A stretch of DNA of 64,000 bases. Origin: Lacipirellula limnantheis. Its GTDB lineage: Bacteria > Planctomycetota > Planctomycetia > Pirellulales > Lacipirellulaceae. The stretch covers positions 6,132,028 to 6,196,027 of the forward strand of contig NZ_CP036339.1 in the NCBI RefSeq assembly GCF_007746075.1, read 5' to 3'. Under the pieces are notes generated by a model. That model was not told the DNA's origin. It was given only the letters and a program-made list of their open reading frames with translations, and ran no database searches. Made by a program: the position numbers and the translations under genes. Below, piece by piece: positions 60,877 through 64,000 of this stretch (position 1 is its first letter; each line of letters begins with the position of its first letter).

Positions 60877-61836
60877 ATGTCCGCCTCACTCCTCGCCATT
60901 CTTGCCCTCTTCGCCCAGGTGGGAGGAGGCGCGCCCTATCGCCCCAATGATCAGTCGCGAGTCGATGCCAACGGCGACCCCGTCTTCAGCTCGGCCTCAA
61001 TCACCGCCGAGGAAGATTCGATCGTCGCCGCCGAGGCCGAAGGAACGCTGCTCAAAATTGCCGTTAACGAAGGCGACCGCGTCAACGACGGCACGGTGCT
61101 GGCCACGATCGACGATCGGCAGGCGAAGGCGGCGGTCGACGTCGCCAAGCTGACCTTGGACGCGGCGACCGAACGGGCCAACGACGAGGTCGAGGAGCAG
61201 TATGCCATCCTGGCCGCCAAAGTGGCCAAAGTCGACTGGGAGATGGATATCGAAACCAACAAGCGGGTCCCCAACTCCGTCGCCCCCATCCAGGTGCTGC
61301 AGAAGGAGCTCGTGTTCGATCGCTCGAATCTCCAAATCGAGAAGGCCCGCAAGGATCAGGTCATCGCCAAGAAAGAGGCGGCCGTCAAAGGCGCCGAACT
61401 CGAGGCGGCCGACATCGGCCTGGCCCGCCGCACGATCAAGGCGCCGTTCGACGGCGAAGTGCAACAGCTCTTCCAGAAGGAAGCCCAATGGGTCAACCCG
61501 GGCGACCCGATCTTGCGGCTGGTGAAGTTCGACGTGCTGCGGGTCGAAAGCTACGTCAACGCCAGTCAATTCGACCCCGTTGAGCTCGCCGGCAAGCCAG
61601 TGACGATCAAAGTGCGGCTCGCCCGAGACCGCGAGGTGTCGCTCCCCGGCCGGATCACCTACGTCGGCCAAACCGTTCGGGCCGTGAAAGGCGATTACCT
61701 GGTGCGCGCCGAAATCCAGAATCAACGCAGCGGCGACTACTGGCTGATCCGTCCCGGGCTGTTGGCCGAAATGACGATCCACGTGAGCCAGCCCGCCGAA
61801 CCGCAGGCCCGCGGGGCGGCGATTCCGGCCAAGTGA
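60877..61836 (+). CDS. HlyD-type periplasmic adaptor
   Basis: Protein of 319 residues with a signal-like N-terminus (SASLLAILALFAQ). The lipoyl half-motif TLLKIAVNEGDRVNDGTVLA and, after a long coiled coil, TIKAPFDGEVQQLFQKEAQW, are standard for membrane fusion proteins of RND, ABC and type I systems. The last part is the beta-barrel. It lies between two further HlyD-containing genes and could join them as a trimeric adaptor. Note that no inner-membrane pump of the RND or ABC kind is in the cassette here. Confidence 0.9.
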   Translation: MSASLLAILALFAQVGGGAPYRPNDQSRVDANGDPVFSSASITAEEDSIVAAEAEGTLLKIAVNEGDRVNDGTVLATIDDRQAKAAVDVAKLTLDAATERANDEVEEQYAILAAKVAKVDWEMDIETNKRVPNSVAPIQVLQKELVFDRSNLQIEKARKDQVIAKKEAAVKGAELEAADIGLARRTIKAPFDGEVQQLFQKEAQWVNPGDPILRLVKFDVLRVESYVNASQFDPVELAGKPVTIKVRLARDREVSLPGRITYVGQTVRAVKGDYLVRAEIQNQRSGDYWLIRPGLLAEMTIHVSQPAEPQARGAAIPAK

Positions 61837-61962
61837 CCCTCGTCCCACGCTCCGCGTGGCGACGGTAAATCCACCGCTCTCCGGCGCGACCGTTGCACCA
61901 CAAATGAACGACGCGTAGCGTGGGAACTAGGGGTATTCGCCGGGGGCGAGACGCCCCGGCTC
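61837..61962. repeat. Inverted repeat of the CCCACGCTCCGCGTGG type plus hairpin
   Basis: CCTCGTCCCACGCTCCGCGT near 61838 and GCGTAGCGTGGGAACTAGGG near 61911 are a decayed inverted pair. It is followed by the GC hairpin GCCGGGGGCGAGACGCCCCG (61939-61960), which also occurs at about 2016-2040 in a slightly different form. It lies just before the M50 gene start. Confidence 0.65.
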
Positions 61963-62028
61963 GCATGTCCTGTTGCTTCCGTTTCCTCACCTCTGAAACT
62001 GAACCCCGACGCCTGAACCCTTCCCCGC

Positions 62029-64000
62029 ATGCCCACTCTTGCCGACAGCATCGTCTCCAGCTCGTCGCGCAAACTCACGATCCGCGCCCGCCCCGACCTG
62101 AAGGCCCGCAAGCAGCGCTACCAGGGCCGCACCTACTGGGTGGTGAAAGATCCGGTCGGCCTCCAATACTTCCGCTTCGAAGAGGAGGAGTTCGCGATTC
62201 TGCAAATGCTCGACGGGCAGTCGAGCCTCGACGACATCGCCGAACAGTTCGAAGCCGAGTTCCCGCCGCAGACGATTCGCGTCGAGGAACTGCAGAACTT
62301 CATCGGCATGCTCCACAAGAGCGGGTTGGTCCTCTCCGACGCCCCCGGCCAAGGCTGGGCGCTGAAGGAACGCCGCGACGAAAAGAAGTACCGCGAACTG
62401 CTCGGGGCGCTCAGCAATATCCTCGCGTTCCGCCTCCGGGGGATCGACCCCGAACGGCTCCTGAACTGGCTCTACCCGTACGTCCGCTGGTTCTTCACGC
62501 CGGCGGCGACGGCGGGCGCGCTGATGCTCGCGATGGCGGCGCTGACGCTGGTGCTCGTGCAGTTCGACGTCTTCAAGTCGCGGCTGCCTGAGTTTAACTC
62601 ATTCTTCTCCGCGCAGAATTGGCTCGCGCTGGCTGTGACGCTCACGGCGACGAAGATCTTGCATGAGTTCGGCCACGGCATGTCGTGCAAGCACTTTGGC
62701 GGCGAGTGCCACGAGATGGGCGTCATGTTCCTGGTGATGACGCCGTGTCTGTACTGCAACGTCTCCGATTCCTGGATGCTGCCCAACCGCTGGCATCGCG
62801 CCGCGATCGGCGCCGCCGGAATGTACGTCGAGGTGGTGCTCGCCTCGATCTGCACCTTCATCTGGTGGTTCAGCGAGCCGGGACCGCTCAATTACTTCTG
62901 CTTGAACGTGATGTTCGTCAGCTCGGTGAGCACGATCATGTTCAACGCCAACCCGCTGCTGCGCTACGACGGCTACTACATCCTCAGCGACATTCTCGAA
63001 ATCCCGAACCTCCGCCAGAAGGCGAGCACGATCCTCAACCGCAAGCTCGGCAAGTGGTGCCTGGGACTCGAAGAGCCCGAAGATCCCTTCCTCCCGAAGC
63101 GGCACCAGCTGCTGTTCGCGCTCTACACGGTTGCCTCGGCTCTCTATCGCTGGGTGGTCCTCTTTTCGATTTTGTTCTTCCTGAATAAGGTGTTCGAGCC
63201 GTACGGACTGAAAGTCCTGGGGCAGGCGCTCGCCCTCGCCTCGATCTACGGCATGATCTTTATGCCGGCCAAGGCTGTTTGGAAGTTCTTTCGCGTCCCG
63301 GGGAGGTGGAGCAAGGTGAAACGGGTTCGACTCTACATCACCTTGTCGCTGCTGGCGGGCTTCGTCGCGTCGCTCTTCCTCGTGCCGCTTCCGATGCGGG
63401 TCATCGCGCCGTTCGAACTACAGCCTTACAACGTCGATAGCGTCTATGTCGAAGTTCCCGGCCGCCTGGTCAAGCTCGGCGTCAAGGCCGGGCAACAAGT
63501 GAAGAAGGGCGACCTCATTGCCCAGCTGGAGAATCTCGACCTCAAACTGGCGGTCGCCAAACTCCGCGGCGAACAGGCGACGCTGCAGACTGAACTTGCA
63601 AACCTCGAACTGCTGCAATTCCAACCATCCAAAGGCGAAGAGGCCTCGCAACGCTACGACACCGCGCTCAAGCAACTCGGCGGCGTCACCAAGCAACTCG
63701 CGCAAAAGGAAGCCGACCTCGCCCGCCTGACGATCGTCGCCCCGCGCGACGGCACGGTGATCCCCCCGCCGCGCACTCCCGAGCGTCCTAGTTCCGACGG
63801 GACCCAACTCGGCGGTTGGACCGGCACGCCGCTCGATGAGCGCAACATCGGCGCCAGTTTTTCGCCGCAGGGTCAACAGAACCTGATCTGCATGATCGGC
63901 GACCCCGACGAATGGGACGCCACGTTGATTATCGACCAGGACGACAGCGGCATCGTCGCCGAGGGGCAAGAGGTGCGGCTGATGTTCGAGGAATCGGCCT
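62029..64000 (+). CDS. PqqD-like / M50 peptidase / HlyD fusion, 3' end outside the window
   Basis: An open frame from ATG 62029 runs off the end of the window (at least 657 residues). Residues about 30-115 are like a PqqD winged-helix domain (FRFEEEEFAILQMLDGQSSL), the kind that binds leader peptides. Then comes a multi-pass membrane zinc-peptidase of the S2P/M50 type: TKILHEFGHGMSCKHFGGEC gives HExxH, and NANPLLRYDGYYILSD the third ligand Asp. At about residue 465 onwards a HlyD-type lipoyl and coiled-coil part follows (VPGRLVKLGVKAGQQVKKGD). Together with the two upstream genes it forms a secretion-type cassette. Confidence 0.88.
   Translation, partial: MPTLADSIVSSSSRKLTIRARPDLKARKQRYQGRTYWVVKDPVGLQYFRFEEEEFAILQMLDGQSSLDDIAEQFEAEFPPQTIRVEELQNFIGMLHKSGLVLSDAPGQGWALKERRDEKKYRELLGALSNILAFRLRGIDPERLLNWLYPYVRWFFTPAATAGALMLAMAALTLVLVQFDVFKSRLPEFNSFFSAQNWLALAVTLTATKILHEFGHGMSCKHFGGECHEMGVMFLVMTPCLYCNVSDSWMLPNRWHRAAIGAAGMYVEVVLASICTFIWWFSEPGPLNYFCLNVMFVSSVSTIMFNANPLLRYDGYYILSDILEIPNLRQKASTILNRKLGKWCLGLEEPEDPFLPKRHQLLFALYTVASALYRWVVLFSILFFLNKVFEPYGLKVLGQALALASIYGMIFMPAKAVWKFFRVPGRWSKVKRVRLYITLSLLAGFVASLFLVPLPMRVIAPFELQPYNVDSVYVEVPGRLVKLGVKAGQQVKKGDLIAQLENLDLKLAVAKLRGEQATLQTELANLELLQFQPSKGEEASQRYDTALKQLGGVTKQLAQKEADLARLTIVAPRDGTVIPPPRTPERPSSDGTQLGGWTGTPLDERNIGASFSPQGQQNLICMIGDPDEWDATLIIDQDDSGIVAEGQEVRLMFEESA

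Overview
The window is GC-rich chromosomal DNA with about 53 protein-coding genes on both strands and no rRNA, tRNA, CRISPR or intact insertion sequence that I can see. The gene content points to a member of the Planctomycetota, most likely the Pirellulales. Evidence for this: many secreted proteins with a dockerin-like EF-hand segment followed by a C-terminal PEP-CTERM anchor, a DUF1559 pilin-like protein, a sigma factor next to a FecR/LamG protein, a formylglycine-type sulfatase, and a GAF-HlyD / HlyD / M50 peptidase set. The exact genus is inference and was not tested. Layout: 1-7.9 kb holds the end of an Orn/Lys/Arg decarboxylase, two PEP-CTERM-type surface proteins, a PQQ-propeller protein, a secreted dienelactone hydrolase and a surface-anchored cyclophilin. 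8.2-16.3 kb has xylose isomerase, several glycosyltransferases including a heptosyltransferase, a HAD phosphatase and a C45-type hydrolase. 16.6-19 kb carries a membrane rhodanese and a CoA-disulfide-reductase/rhodanese fusion. 19-30 kb holds a DUF2071 protein, a GNAT enzyme, ilvD, a short prenyltransferase-repeat protein, a type II toxin-antitoxin pair, a phosphatase/cytochrome fusion, an S10 carboxypeptidase and a sulfatase. 29.5-34.5 kb has two GT2 enzymes, a MoxR/Mg-chelatase-type ATPase and an Fpg/Nei glycosylase. 34.5-38.1 kb is a prpBCD methylcitrate operon on the minus strand. 38.4-44.7 kb has a methyltransferase, a GNAT protein, a beta-carbonic-anhydrase-like protein, an outer-membrane efflux factor and a Cys/Pro repeat protein. 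44.7-52.5 kb is a minus-strand block of PEP-CTERM, DUF1559, FecR and sigma-factor genes. 52.9-58.1 kb has an acyltransferase, lysA, a large secreted protein and infA. 58.6 kb to the end is the GAF-HlyD / HlyD / PqqD-M50-HlyD cassette, the last gene running off the window. The most striking features outside the genes are the interspersed palindromic repeats. At least five families can be recognised: a REPIN-like 85-bp element in three copies, a short REP-like hairpin in four copies, nested palindromes with an outer GGGTCGTTGACCC-type arm, long inverted repeats of the AACCACGAAACACACGAA and CTCTGCGTCTCTGCG types, and a 73-bp element of the CATCCTAAGTGAAGCG type. They lie in almost every larger intergenic gap, supply stop codons to some genes, and one has become an in-frame 30-residue insert in an ATPase. 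The other notable findings are an in-frame TAA in the fecR-like gene next to its sigma factor, the PqqD-M50-HlyD secretion-like cassette, the phosphatase/c-type-heme fusion, and a leaderless-looking toxin-antitoxin operon with a doubled antitoxin domain.
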